DNA from: 66-474 sp044464225
GTDB lineage: Bacteria; Pseudomonadota; Gammaproteobacteria; Xanthomonadales; Rhodanobacteraceae
Direction: 5' to 3'
Length of the DNA stretch: 64,000 nucleotides
NCBI GenBank assembly: GCA_044464225.1
Contig: JBIQLN010000008.1
Location: 1-64,000, forward strand
A program made the position numbers and the translations under genes. Position 1 is the stretch's first letter; each line of letters opens with the position of its first letter. Positions 32,672 to 41,521 of the stretch are shown piece by piece. The notes under the pieces were generated by a model, which saw only the letters and a list, made by a program, of their open reading frames with translations, was not told the origin of the DNA and did not search any database.

Positions 32672-34554
32672 CGACGATTCGCCTGGACGGCAGTCACCTG
32701 ACGCGTGCCGACGTGGTGGCGGTGGCGCGGCATGGCGCGACGGTGGAACTCGACGCGGCGCAGCTCGAAAAGGTGCAGCGTGCCGCGGACTTCATCACCG
32801 ACATGGTCCGCTGCGGCGAACCGATCTACGGAGTCACCACCGGTTTCGGCAGCAACGCCGACAAGCTGCTGGGCGCGCATCGTGCGCGCGACGAGCTGCC
32901 CGGGGGCAATCCCGATCCACGCGACGAGACCTTGCCGGAGGAATTGCAGCACAACCTCATCATCACCCACGCGGTGTGCATGGGCGAGCCGCTGGCGCCG
33001 GAAGTGGTGCGCGCGATGCTTGTGATCCGCATCAACACGCTGATGCGGGGGCATTCCGGCATTCGCGTGGAAACCCTGCAGGCCCTGACCACGATGTTGA
33101 ACGTCGGCATCGTGCCGGTGGTGCCGGCGAAGGGTTCGGTGGGCGCGAGCGGCGACCTCGCGCCGCTGTCGCACCTGGCTATCGTGCTGCTGGGTGCCGG
33201 CGAAGCGTTCCACGAAGGCGCGCGAGTGCCCGGCCACGAAGCCTTGCGCCGTGCCGGGCTGAAGCCGGTGAAGCTGTCGTTCAAGGAGGGCCTGGCGCTC
33301 AACAATGGCACCGCGCAAATGCTCGCGTCGGCGGTGTTGGCGCTGGACGAACTGGAATACCTGCTGGGCATTGCCGACCTCGCGGCGGCGATGACGCTGG
33401 ACGCTTTCGCGGGCCGAAGCGGCGCGCTGCGCGAAGAAGTGCATGCACTTCGCCCGCATCCAGGGCAAGTAAAGGTCGCGCAGCATGTGCGCGAGCTGCT
33501 GCGCGATTCCACCCTGATCGACATTCCGTACCACCTGGTCCCGCGTTTTCGCACATGGACCGCGCAGGCATGGGCGACCCCCGAAGAGCAGGCGCTGTCG
33601 TTCGACATCCGCTGGGAATGGGTGCCGGTGAACCAGCGCCACGGCCGCGAGGCCTTCTACCGCCGCTTCCTGCCGTTTCGCGGCGGCAAGAAGCACCAGC
33701 CGCAGGATGCGTATTCGCTGCGTTGCATGCCGCAGGTGCATGGTGCGGTGCGCGATGCGTGGATGCAGGCGTGCCGCGTCGTCGATGTCGAGTTGAACGC
33801 GGTCACCGACAATCCGCTGATCTTCCCGGATGCGGAAGGCGCACGGCACATCGAGGAGCAGGTCGTCTCGGCCGGACATTTCCACGGCATGCCGCTGGCC
33901 CTGGCGATGAGCTACGTGAAGGCCGCCATTCCGGTGTTGGCGTCGATATCCGAACGCCGCCTCAACAAGCTGGTCGACCCTGCCACCAATGATGGGCTGC
34001 CGGCCTTCCTTACCGGCAACGAGGACGGCACCGACTCCGGCTTCATGATCGTCCAGTACACCGCGGCGGCCCTGGTGAACGATCTGGCGACGCGCGCGCA
34101 CCCGGCCAGCGTGTATTCGGTCCCGACCAGCGCCAACGCCGAAGACCACGTGTCGATGGGCGCGAATGAGGCACGCCAGGTGCTGGACATGACCCGTGAC
34201 CTGGCGGACGTGCTGGCACTCGAGCTTTACACGGCAGCCCAGGCCCTGGATTACCGCAATGACATGCTGAATGCGGCGCGCGGCCTCGCCCGACGGGGCG
34301 GATGGAAGGCGCTCGCTGCGAAGATCGAACATGCCCCAGGCGAGGGGCAGCCCGACCACGATGCCTTCACCCGCGAGGTGCAGTCGCTGGCATCGGAGCT
34401 GACCGGCGCCGATGCCTTCCGCCCCGGCAGGGCGGTCCAGGCGGCGCACGCTTGCTTGCGGGCGTCCATTGCCTTCATGCACCGGGACCGCGCAATGCAG
34501 CAGGACATTGCCGAAGCAGGCCGGCTGGTGCGGGCGCGGGAATTCGAGGTCTGA
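32668..34554 (+). CDS. HAL/PAL/TAL family aromatic amino acid ammonia-lyase (HutH-like, with insertion)
   Basis: 628 aa, over 100 longer than typical HutH (about 510). The MIO-forming Ala-Ser-Gly is in KGSVGASGDLAPLSH, the catalytic Tyr in YGVTTGFG, and QDAYSLRCMPQ and NAVTDNPL are conserved. About 50-55 extra residues lie just before QDAYSLRC (roughly 290-350), and the C-terminus is extended. The selectivity position corresponding to LSHA in HutH is ITHA, and the usual active-site Glu (in ASENK) appears as Asp in ALVNDLATRAHP. The substrate may be histidine, given the neighbours, but is not certain. No other hut gene is near. Confidence 0.8.
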   Translation: MTTIRLDGSHLTRADVVAVARHGATVELDAAQLEKVQRAADFITDMVRCGEPIYGVTTGFGSNADKLLGAHRARDELPGGNPDPRDETLPEELQHNLIITHAVCMGEPLAPEVVRAMLVIRINTLMRGHSGIRVETLQALTTMLNVGIVPVVPAKGSVGASGDLAPLSHLAIVLLGAGEAFHEGARVPGHEALRRAGLKPVKLSFKEGLALNNGTAQMLASAVLALDELEYLLGIADLAAAMTLDAFAGRSGALREEVHALRPHPGQVKVAQHVRELLRDSTLIDIPYHLVPRFRTWTAQAWATPEEQALSFDIRWEWVPVNQRHGREAFYRRFLPFRGGKKHQPQDAYSLRCMPQVHGAVRDAWMQACRVVDVELNAVTDNPLIFPDAEGARHIEEQVVSAGHFHGMPLALAMSYVKAAIPVLASISERRLNKLVDPATNDGLPAFLTGNEDGTDSGFMIVQYTAAALVNDLATRAHPASVYSVPTSANAEDHVSMGANEARQVLDMTRDLADVLALELYTAAQALDYRNDMLNAARGLARRGGWKALAAKIEHAPGEGQPDHDAFTREVQSLASELTGADAFRPGRAVQAAHACLRASIAFMHRDRAMQQDIAEAGRLVRAREFEV

Positions 34555-34602
34555 CGCCGCACCGATCCCCGATCTTTTGCTGAAACCGCCGCGCGGGCGT
34601 AC

Positions 34603-34631
34603 TTGCGCAGCGCGCCGTGCATCCTTATGAT
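34603..34631 (+). promoter_or_regulatory. Predicted promoter of the his operon
   Basis: TTGCGC (34603-34608) and TATGAT (34626-34631) are separated by exactly 17 bp, placing the transcription start near 34638, directly before the palindromic operator. Confidence 0.55.
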
Positions 34632-34640
34632 GGGCAAACC

Positions 34641-34664
34641 AATGTGATAACGCGTTATTACATT
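34641..34664 (+). promoter_or_regulatory. Palindromic operator, probable site of the TrpR-like regulator
   Basis: The halves AATGTGATAACG and CGTTATTACATT form a 24-bp palindrome with a single mismatched pair and a perfect ATAACGCGTTAT core. It sits just downstream of the predicted start of transcription and 43 bp before the regulator gene, so bound protein would block the promoter. TrpR-family proteins bind palindromes of this kind; the assignment to the adjacent gene is inference. Confidence 0.65.
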
Positions 34665-34706
34665 ATTTGATGTTTCCGGCGCGGTGGATCCGCCGAGGGA
34701 GGGGTC

Positions 34707-35042
34707 ATGAAACGCAGAGCCATCGATCCGGAAAAATCCGCAGACTCGGCTGAAACCGGCTTGTGCAAGGCATTGCTGGCGATGCACGATGTCGCCGAAA
34801 TGCGGGCCTTCCTGCACGACCTGTGCACGCCGGCCGAACTGGAAGCGCTGGTGGATCGGTGGACCGTGGTGCCGCACGTGTTGAAGGGCATGCCATACCG
34901 TCAGATCCACGAACACACCGCGGTCAGCATCACCACCATCGGGCGGGTCGCGCGTTTCCTCAACCAGGGCAGCGGCGGCTATCGGAAAGCGGCTGCGCGC
35001 GTCCTGCAGCGCGGCCACGGCCCCCGGGAACAACAAGCATGA
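34707..35042 (+). CDS. TrpR/YerC/YecD family regulator of the his operon
   Basis: 111 aa. The TrpR-like helix-turn-helix is seen in FLHDLCTPAELEALVDRW and YRQIHEHTAVSITTIGRVA. It lies first in the his operon with a strong Shine-Dalgarno (GGGAGGGG, 34697-34704) and overlaps hisG by 4 bp. Its position and the operator in front suggest autoregulated, histidine-responsive repression, as proposed for TrpR-family HisR in Xanthomonadales. The effector is not shown by sequence. Confidence 0.88.
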   Translation: MKRRAIDPEKSADSAETGLCKALLAMHDVAEMRAFLHDLCTPAELEALVDRWTVVPHVLKGMPYRQIHEHTAVSITTIGRVARFLNQGSGGYRKAAARVLQRGHGPREQQA

Positions 35043-35923
35043 CGGTGCGCGAACGCCTGCGCCTCGCGGTCCAGAAATCGGGGCGCCTCAGCGAACCGTG
35101 CTTCGAACTGCTGGATCGCTGCGGCCTGCGCTTCCGCCGCAGCCGCGACGGCTTGTTCTGCTACGGCGAAGGTGAGCCGGTCGACCTGTTGCTGGTGCGC
35201 GACGACGACATTCCGGGACTGATCGCGCAAGGCGTGTGTGATCTCGGCATCGTCGGGCGCAATGTTCTGGCCGAGCATGCCGCGGACCGGCCGGTTGCAT
35301 TGCAGAGCTTGCGCAATCTCGCCTTCGGCGCGTGCAGGCTCGCGATTGCGGTGCCGCAGGACATGGCCTACACGGGTGCCGGCTCCCTGGCGCGGCTGCG
35401 CATCGCCACTTCGTATCCGAACCTTCTGCGCGACTGGTTGCGTGCAAAAGGCGTCGAAGCCGGCATCGTGACGCTCGCCGGTTCGGTCGAGATCGCGCCG
35501 CGGCTCGGTACTGCCGACGCCATTTGCGACCTGGTGCAATCGGGCGCAACCTTGGCCGCCAACCAGTTGCGCGAAGTGGATCGAGTACTGGAAAGCGAAG
35601 CCGTGCTGGCGGGCGCGGCCACGTTGCCGGTCGACGGTCGTCGGGACGCCATCGAATTGCTGCTGCGCCGGATCGACGGCGTGGTGCGTGTGCGTGGCTC
35701 GCGACTGCTGCTGTTGCAGGCCGCGCGCGCCAGCGTGGAGGCGATTTTGGCGGCCCTTCCGGGTGCGCCGCGCGCAACGGTGCTGCAGATGGATGGCCAG
35801 CCCGGCCAAGTGATGCTGCAGGCGTTGTGTCCGGACGAGCTGGGCTGGCGGCAATTGGAAGCCATCCAGCGCGCCGGTGCGCGCGAATTGTTCGTGCTGC
35901 CCGTCGAAAGGGCGTTGGCATGA
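35039..35923 (+). CDS. hisG: ATP phosphoribosyltransferase (long form)
   Basis: 294 aa. First committed step of histidine synthesis: ATP + PRPP to phosphoribosyl-ATP. Length and the C-terminal ACT-like regulatory domain (about 220-294) place it in the HisG-long group, which needs no HisZ and is feedback-inhibited by histidine. The phosphate-binding DAICDLVQSGATLAANQL is conserved. Confidence 0.95.
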   Translation: MTVRERLRLAVQKSGRLSEPCFELLDRCGLRFRRSRDGLFCYGEGEPVDLLLVRDDDIPGLIAQGVCDLGIVGRNVLAEHAADRPVALQSLRNLAFGACRLAIAVPQDMAYTGAGSLARLRIATSYPNLLRDWLRAKGVEAGIVTLAGSVEIAPRLGTADAICDLVQSGATLAANQLREVDRVLESEAVLAGAATLPVDGRRDAIELLLRRIDGVVRVRGSRLLLLQAARASVEAILAALPGAPRATVLQMDGQPGQVMLQALCPDELGWRQLEAIQRAGARELFVLPVERALA

Positions 35924-37257
35924 GGCGCATCGACTGGTCGGCGCTCGGCGAGGTGCAACGCGACGAAGCGTTGTCACGCCCGCCGTTGTCACGAAGCGAT
36001 GCGCTGCGCGGGGCGGTGCGGGAGATCATCGCCGCGGTGCGTGCGCGCGGCGACGCGGCCCTGCGCGCGTGTGCGGCAAGGTTCGATGGCGCGACCATCG
36101 GAAACATCCAGGTTTCCGAGGCCGAATTCGAGCGGGCCGCGGCATCGATCGATCCTGCGTTGAAGCAGGCCATAGCCGAAGCGGCTGCGCGCATCGAAAC
36201 CTTCCATCGCGTCGGACGGGTCGCGGACGATGCGGTGGAGACGGCGCCCGGGCTGCGCATGGAGCGCGTTTCGCGCGCCATTGCGCGGGTGGGTCTGTAC
36301 GTGCCTGCCGGCAGCGCGCCACTGCCTTCGACCGCGCTGATGCTGGCCATTCCCGCCCGTCTCGCGGGTTGCGGCATGATCGCGTTATGCACGCCGCCAC
36401 GCACCGACGGCACCTGCGATCCGGCGGTGCTGTACGTCGCACGCGAATGCGGCGTGCATGCGGTGTTCAAGGTCGGCGGCGCGCAGGCGATCGCGGCCAT
36501 GGCCCACGGTACGGAGTCGGTGCCCGGTTGCGACAAGCTGTTCGGGCCCGGCAATGCCTGGGTCACGGAAGCCAAATTGCAGGTGGCTGCGGACCCCGAC
36601 GGCGCGGCGATCGACATGCCGGCCGGGCCTTCCGAAGTCCTCGTGATTGCTGACGAAGCCGCCGATCCTCGGTTCGTCGCTTCCGACCTGTTGTCGCAGG
36701 CCGAACACGGGCCGGAATCCCAGGTGCTGCTGGTCAGTGATTCGGCCACACTGCTCGACGCGGTGGAAGGCGAAGTTGCGCGGCAACGCGCCGCACTGCC
36801 CCGGGCGGCCATCGCCGCCGCGGCGCTCCGGCACAGTCGCCTGGTCAAGGTTCGCTCCATCGAGGAAGCGTTCGTGCTGAGCAACCGCTATGCGCCTGAA
36901 CACCTGATCGTGCAGGTGCGCGACCCGCGCGCGTGGCTCGGCGCCGTGGAAAGCGCGGGGTCCGTGTTCCTTGGTCCGTGGACACCCGAGTCCCTGGGTG
37001 ACTATTGCAGCGGGGGCAACCATGTCCTGCCCACCTACGGCCGGGCCCGCAGTTCCAGCGGCGTGTCGGTGTCCAGTTTCCAGAAGCAGATCACCGTGCA
37101 GACATGCAGCCCCGCGGCCTTGCGGAGGGTGGGCCCCTGTGCGGTGACGCTTGCGCGTGCCGAACAACTGGAAGCCCACGCTCGTGCGGTGACGATGCGT
37201 CTTTCGGCGCTGGATCGCCACGCGCCTGCGCTCGAGGCGGCGAGGTCCCTCGCATGA
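35920..37257 (+). CDS. hisD: Histidinol dehydrogenase
   Basis: 445 aa. Oxidises histidinol to histidine in two NAD-dependent steps with zinc. Conserved: VGLYVPAGSAPLPSTALM, KVGGAQAIAAMA, GPGNAWVTEAK, the zinc-ligand region SQAEHGPESQ and APEHLIVQV. Overlaps hisG and hisC by 4 bp. Confidence 0.95.
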   Translation: MRRIDWSALGEVQRDEALSRPPLSRSDALRGAVREIIAAVRARGDAALRACAARFDGATIGNIQVSEAEFERAAASIDPALKQAIAEAAARIETFHRVGRVADDAVETAPGLRMERVSRAIARVGLYVPAGSAPLPSTALMLAIPARLAGCGMIALCTPPRTDGTCDPAVLYVARECGVHAVFKVGGAQAIAAMAHGTESVPGCDKLFGPGNAWVTEAKLQVAADPDGAAIDMPAGPSEVLVIADEAADPRFVASDLLSQAEHGPESQVLLVSDSATLLDAVEGEVARQRAALPRAAIAAAALRHSRLVKVRSIEEAFVLSNRYAPEHLIVQVRDPRAWLGAVESAGSVFLGPWTPESLGDYCSGGNHVLPTYGRARSSSGVSVSSFQKQITVQTCSPAALRRVGPCAVTLARAEQLEAHARAVTMRLSALDRHAPALEAARSLA

Positions 37258-38369
37258 ACCCGCTGGAGCTCGCACGCCCGGAAATCAGGGCGTTGCAGCC
37301 GTATGCTTCCGCGCGACTGGAAGCATGCGGAGGGTCGATCCCGCTCAACGCCAACGAATCGCCGTGGCCGCCATTTGCCTGCGCAGAGGACTGGAACCGC
37401 TACCCGGATCCGCAACCGGCCGCCCTGGCTGCGTGTCTCGCGAATACCTGCGGAGTCGCTGTCGACCAGTTGCTGATCGGTCGTGGCAGCGATGAAGGCA
37501 TCGACCTGCTGGTGCGCGCATTCTGCGCCGCGGGACGCGATGCCATCCTGGTCTCGCCGCCGACATTCGGGATGTACGCCATCTGTGCGCGGGTGCAGGG
37601 TGCGGACGTCGTGGACGCACCCTTGCGCGATGATTTTTCGCTGGACGTCGATGCGGTGCTGGCGGCTGTCACGCCGGCGGTGAAGTTGGTGTTCGTCTGC
37701 GCCCCCAACAATCCCGTGGGAGTCGGCGTGGCGCGCACCACGATTCTGCGGCTGGCGGAAGCGCTTGCGGGCAGGGCATTGCTGGTGGTCGACGAGGCTT
37801 ACGTCGAATTCGTGGATCCCGACAGCGAGTTCGCAAGTGTCGCGGATCGCATCGGCGTGATCCCCAATCTGGTCGTGCTGCGCACGTTGTCCAAGGCCTG
37901 GGCCATGGCGGGCATCAGGTTGGGCATGTTGCTGGCCGATGCGCGGGTGGTGGCGCTGCTCCGCAAGCTCATGCCGCCGTATCCGGTTCCCGCACCGTGC
38001 GTGGGCGTCGCGATGAATGCGCTGTCACGGGATGGTCGACGTGTGACGGCGGAACGCGTCGGCACGATTCGTCGCGAGCGGGATCGAATGCGGGGCGCGG
38101 TCGCGACCTTCCGGTGTGTGCGCGAAGTCCTGCCTTCGCAGGCCAACTTTCTCGCGGTGAGGTTCGACGCTCCGGATGCCGCGTACGCCGCATTGCTCGA
38201 TGCAGGCGTCCTCGTGCGTGACGTGCGCCGCTATCCGATGCTGGCAGACGTCCTGCGCATCTCGCTGGGTACGCCCGAACAGAACGATCGCGTGCTGGCG
38301 GTGCTGCGATCGCTGGATGGGATGCGGACGGGTTCACGCCCGGAAGCGCGAACGGAGCTGCCGGCATGA
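37254..38369 (+). CDS. hisC: Histidinol-phosphate aminotransferase
   Basis: 371 aa PLP enzyme. The PLP lysine is in RTLSKAWAMAGIRLG; LNANESPWPP near the N-terminus and VDEAYVEF are typical of HisC. Coupled to hisB by 4 bp. Confidence 0.94.
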   Translation: MNPLELARPEIRALQPYASARLEACGGSIPLNANESPWPPFACAEDWNRYPDPQPAALAACLANTCGVAVDQLLIGRGSDEGIDLLVRAFCAAGRDAILVSPPTFGMYAICARVQGADVVDAPLRDDFSLDVDAVLAAVTPAVKLVFVCAPNNPVGVGVARTTILRLAEALAGRALLVVDEAYVEFVDPDSEFASVADRIGVIPNLVVLRTLSKAWAMAGIRLGMLLADARVVALLRKLMPPYPVPAPCVGVAMNALSRDGRRVTAERVGTIRRERDRMRGAVATFRCVREVLPSQANFLAVRFDAPDAAYAALLDAGVLVRDVRRYPMLADVLRISLGTPEQNDRVLAVLRSLDGMRTGSRPEARTELPA

Positions 38370-39433
38370 CGCGCAAGCTTCTGTTCCTCGATCGCGACGG
38401 CTGCCTCGTGCTCGAGCCGCCCGACGAACAACTCGACAGCTTCGAAAAGTTCGACTTGATGCCGGGCGTAATCGCCGCCCTGCAGCGCTGCGTCGCCGCC
38501 GGCTACGAACTGGTGATGGTGACCAACCAGGACGGACTGGGTACCCCGGGTTTCCCGCAAGCCGATTTCGATGGTCCGCAGCAATTGCTGCTGCGTGTAC
38601 TTGGGTCGCAGGGAATCTCGTTCAGCGACATCATCGTCGACCGCAGTTTCGAACACGAAGGCCTCGACACGCGGAAACCCGGCGTCGGATTGTTGCGCGG
38701 CTACCTCGCGGACGATGGCTGGAGCCGTGCCGCCTCGGCCATGGTCGGCGATCGTGAAACCGACATGCAGCTCGCGACCAACCTCGGCGTACGGGGACTG
38801 CAGGTGGGCGCCGACGGAATGGCATGGGCCGAAGTTGCGCATCGGCTGCTGGACTGCCCGCGCACCGCGGAAGTGCGGCGCGTCACGCGCGAAACCAGCG
38901 TCGGGGCCTGGGTCGACCTGGATTCAGCGGCCGAGCCAGCGGTCTCCACGGGCGTCGGGTTTTTCGATCACATGCTGGAGCAACTCGGCCAGCATGGTGG
39001 CTTTGCGCTGCGCGTCCATTGCGAAGGCGACACCCGCGTGGACGAACACCACACGGTCGAAGATTGCGCGCTGGCGATGGGCGAGGCATTGCGTCGTGCG
39101 CTGGGAGACAAACGCGGAATCTCGCGCTACGGATTTTCGCTGCCGATGGACGACAGTGCGGCGGATGCGCGACTGGACTTGTCAGGTCGTGCGTACTTCA
39201 TGTTCGATGGCCGGTTTCCGCGCGAGCGCGTGGGCGGGCTGCCAACCGAACTGGTGCCGCATTTCTTTCGATCGTTCTGTGGCGCGCTCGGCGCCAACCT
39301 GCATCTTGTCGTGCGTGGCGAAAATGCGCATCACATGGTCGAAGCCTGTTTCAAGGTGGTGGGGCGTGCGCTGCGCCAGGCCGTGCGCCGCGAAGGGGAT
39401 GCGCTGCCGAGTACCAAAGGGGTGCTCGCATGA
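38366..39433 (+). CDS. hisB: Bifunctional histidinol-phosphatase / imidazoleglycerol-phosphate dehydratase
   Basis: 355 aa. The N-terminal HAD phosphatase has FLDRDGCL, VTNQDG and GDRETD; the C-terminal dehydratase has DEHHTVEDCAL and ENAHHMVEA metal-binding motifs. The Cys/His zinc loop of the E. coli phosphatase half is missing: the equivalent stretch reads DRSFEHEGLDTRKPG. Xanthomonas-type HisB also lacks it, so this is a lineage feature. Confidence 0.94.
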   Translation: MTRKLLFLDRDGCLVLEPPDEQLDSFEKFDLMPGVIAALQRCVAAGYELVMVTNQDGLGTPGFPQADFDGPQQLLLRVLGSQGISFSDIIVDRSFEHEGLDTRKPGVGLLRGYLADDGWSRAASAMVGDRETDMQLATNLGVRGLQVGADGMAWAEVAHRLLDCPRTAEVRRVTRETSVGAWVDLDSAAEPAVSTGVGFFDHMLEQLGQHGGFALRVHCEGDTRVDEHHTVEDCALAMGEALRRALGDKRGISRYGFSLPMDDSAADARLDLSGRAYFMFDGRFPRERVGGLPTELVPHFFRSFCGALGANLHLVVRGENAHHMVEACFKVVGRALRQAVRREGDALPSTKGVLA

Positions 39434-40020
39434 ACGTGGCACTGGTGGATGCAGGCGGCGCGAACATCGGGTCGGTGCGATACGCGCTCCAGCGACTGGG
39501 CGTGGAGTCGACGCTGGCGTCCGATGCCGCCGTCATCAGGGCGGCGGATCGCGTGATCTTGCCGGGCGTGGGCGCCGCCGCGCCCGCGATGGCGCGACTT
39601 CGCGAAGCCGGGCTGGTCGGGGTGATCCGTTCGCTGACGCAGCCCGTGCTGGGTGTATGTCTGGGCATGCAACTGCTGTGTACGCGTTCCGACGAGGGAA
39701 ATGTGACTTGCCTGGGCCTCATCGATGCCAACGTGCAGCGATTCGGGGAGGCCCAGGGCCTGCGCGTACCCCACATCGGCTGGAACCAGGTAAAGGGCAT
39801 CGTGCCCAATCCGCTTCTGGCCGAAGATGCGAACGAGGGCTGGGCGTACTTCGTGCACAGCTACGCGGTGCCGGTGGGCGGGGCAACGCTGGCGACCTGC
39901 GACTACGGCGGCGAATTCTCGGCTGCCGTCCGGCACGGCAATTTCTTCGGCGTGCAGTACCACCCCGAACGCTCCGCGGCGTTTGGACTGGCGACACTGC
40001 GGAATTTCCTTTCCCCATGA
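39430..40020 (+). CDS. hisH: Imidazole glycerol phosphate synthase subunit HisH (glutaminase)
   Basis: 196 aa. Releases ammonia from glutamine for HisF. The nucleophile Cys is in VLGVCLGMQLL; YFVHSYAV and the final His-Glu (QYHPERS) complete the triad. Overlaps of 4 bp on both sides. Confidence 0.95.
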   Translation: MNVALVDAGGANIGSVRYALQRLGVESTLASDAAVIRAADRVILPGVGAAAPAMARLREAGLVGVIRSLTQPVLGVCLGMQLLCTRSDEGNVTCLGLIDANVQRFGEAQGLRVPHIGWNQVKGIVPNPLLAEDANEGWAYFVHSYAVPVGGATLATCDYGGEFSAAVRHGNFFGVQYHPERSAAFGLATLRNFLSP

Positions 40021-40748
40021 ACTTTGAAGTCATTCCGGCCATCGACCTGCGGAATGGGCGCGTGGTGCGCTTGCGGCAGGGTGACTATGCCCGCGAAACC
40101 GGGTTTGCCGCCGACCCGCTGGACCTTGCCAGGCGCTACGCGGACGAGGGCGCCAGGTGGTTGCACGTGGTCGATCTCGACGGCGCTCGCGCCGGGGCAT
40201 TCGGGAATCTTGCGGTGATCGAGTCCCTCTGTGCGCTCGATGGCCTGCAGGTCCAGGCAGGTGGTGGCGTACGCGGCGAGGACGACCTTCGGCGACTGTA
40301 TGGGGTCGGCGTGGCGCGGGTGCTGGTGGGCAGCCTTGCGGTCCGGGATCCGGGCACGACGGCCACGTGGCTGGGCCGCTACGGGCGCGATCGGCTGGTG
40401 CCCGCCCTCGATGTGCGCGGCGAGGCGGGTGCATGGCGCCCCGCGGTACACGGGTGGACGGAGCAGGTGGATGTCGCGCTCGATTCACTGGTCGCGTTCT
40501 ACATCCGCGCGGGCGCGCAACACGTGCTGTGCACCGATATCGGGCGCGACGGCACCCTTGGCGGCTTCAACCTGGATCTCTACCGTGACCTGCGTGGCAG
40601 GGGTGTCGACCTCCGGATCCATGCATCCGGCGGTGCACGTTCGCTCGAAGACATACGCGAGGTACGGGAGGCGGGGGTGCACGCGGTCATCCTCGGGCGC
40701 GGGTTGCTGGAGGGAAATTTTTCGCTGAAGGATGCCCTGCAATGTTGA
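40017..40748 (+). CDS. hisA: ProFAR isomerase
   Basis: 243 aa TIM barrel. Asp in IPAIDLRNGRVVRL and Asp in CTDIGRDGTLGG are the catalytic acids; ASGGARSLEDI is the C-terminal phosphate-binding loop. Overlaps hisF by 7 bp. Confidence 0.95.
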   Translation: MNFEVIPAIDLRNGRVVRLRQGDYARETGFAADPLDLARRYADEGARWLHVVDLDGARAGAFGNLAVIESLCALDGLQVQAGGGVRGEDDLRRLYGVGVARVLVGSLAVRDPGTTATWLGRYGRDRLVPALDVRGEAGAWRPAVHGWTEQVDVALDSLVAFYIRAGAQHVLCTDIGRDGTLGGFNLDLYRDLRGRGVDLRIHASGGARSLEDIREVREAGVHAVILGRGLLEGNFSLKDALQC

Positions 40749-41512
40749 GCCGGCGCATCATCGCTTGCCTGGACGTGAGGGACGGCAAGGTCGTCAAGGG
40801 CATCCGTTTTCGCGATCACGTGGTGGTCGGTGACGTCGTCGAACTTGCCTTGCGTTATCGCGACGCGGGTGCGGATGAGCTGGTGTTCTACGACATCGCC
40901 GCAAGCCCGCAAAGCCGGACCGTCGCTTGCTCGTGGGTAGCGCGCGTGGCCCGCGTGCTGGACATTCCGTTTTGCGTGGCTGGGGGTATTCGCCGCGTCG
41001 AGGATGCAACGGCGGTATTGCACGCGGGTGCGGACAAGATCTCCATCAATTCGCCCGCGCTCGAACGGCCCGCCTTGATCGGGGAAATGGCCGATGCGCT
41101 TGGCGCGCAATGTGTGGTGGTGGGCGTCGACTCGCTGCGCGACGGCGATGGCGAATGGCGCCTGCGGCAGTACACCGGTGACCCGGCGCGGATGCGCGTG
41201 GTCGCGCGACGGACTCTCGACTGGATCGGTGAAGTGCAATCTCTTGGTGCCGGCGAGATCGTCCTGAATTGCATGGGCAGTGACGGCGTTTGCGCGGGTT
41301 ACGACCTCGAGCAATTGCGCGTCGCGCGTGCGATCTGTCGCGTGCCGTTGGTGGCCTCGGGTGGTGCGGGTGCCCGCGAGCATTTCCGCGACGTGTTCGC
41401 CTTGGCCGATGTGGATGGCGCACTGGCGGCCAGCGTATTCCATTCCGGAGCAATCGACATTGCAGGCTTGAAGACCTGGCTGCGGGGCGAAGGCCTTGCG
41501 ATGCGGGTTTGA
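40742..41512 (+). CDS. hisF: Imidazole glycerol phosphate synthase subunit HisF (cyclase)
   Basis: 256 aa TIM barrel, homologous to HisA. RIIACLDVRDGKVVKGIRF holds the first catalytic Asp; NCMGSDGVCAGYD the second; ASGGAGAREHF is the phosphate loop. Forms the synthase with HisH, yielding IGP and AICAR. Confidence 0.95.
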   Translation: MLSRRIIACLDVRDGKVVKGIRFRDHVVVGDVVELALRYRDAGADELVFYDIAASPQSRTVACSWVARVARVLDIPFCVAGGIRRVEDATAVLHAGADKISINSPALERPALIGEMADALGAQCVVVGVDSLRDGDGEWRLRQYTGDPARMRVVARRTLDWIGEVQSLGAGEIVLNCMGSDGVCAGYDLEQLRVARAICRVPLVASGGAGAREHFRDVFALADVDGALAASVFHSGAIDIAGLKTWLRGEGLAMRV

Positions 41513-41521
41513 GCGGCGGCC

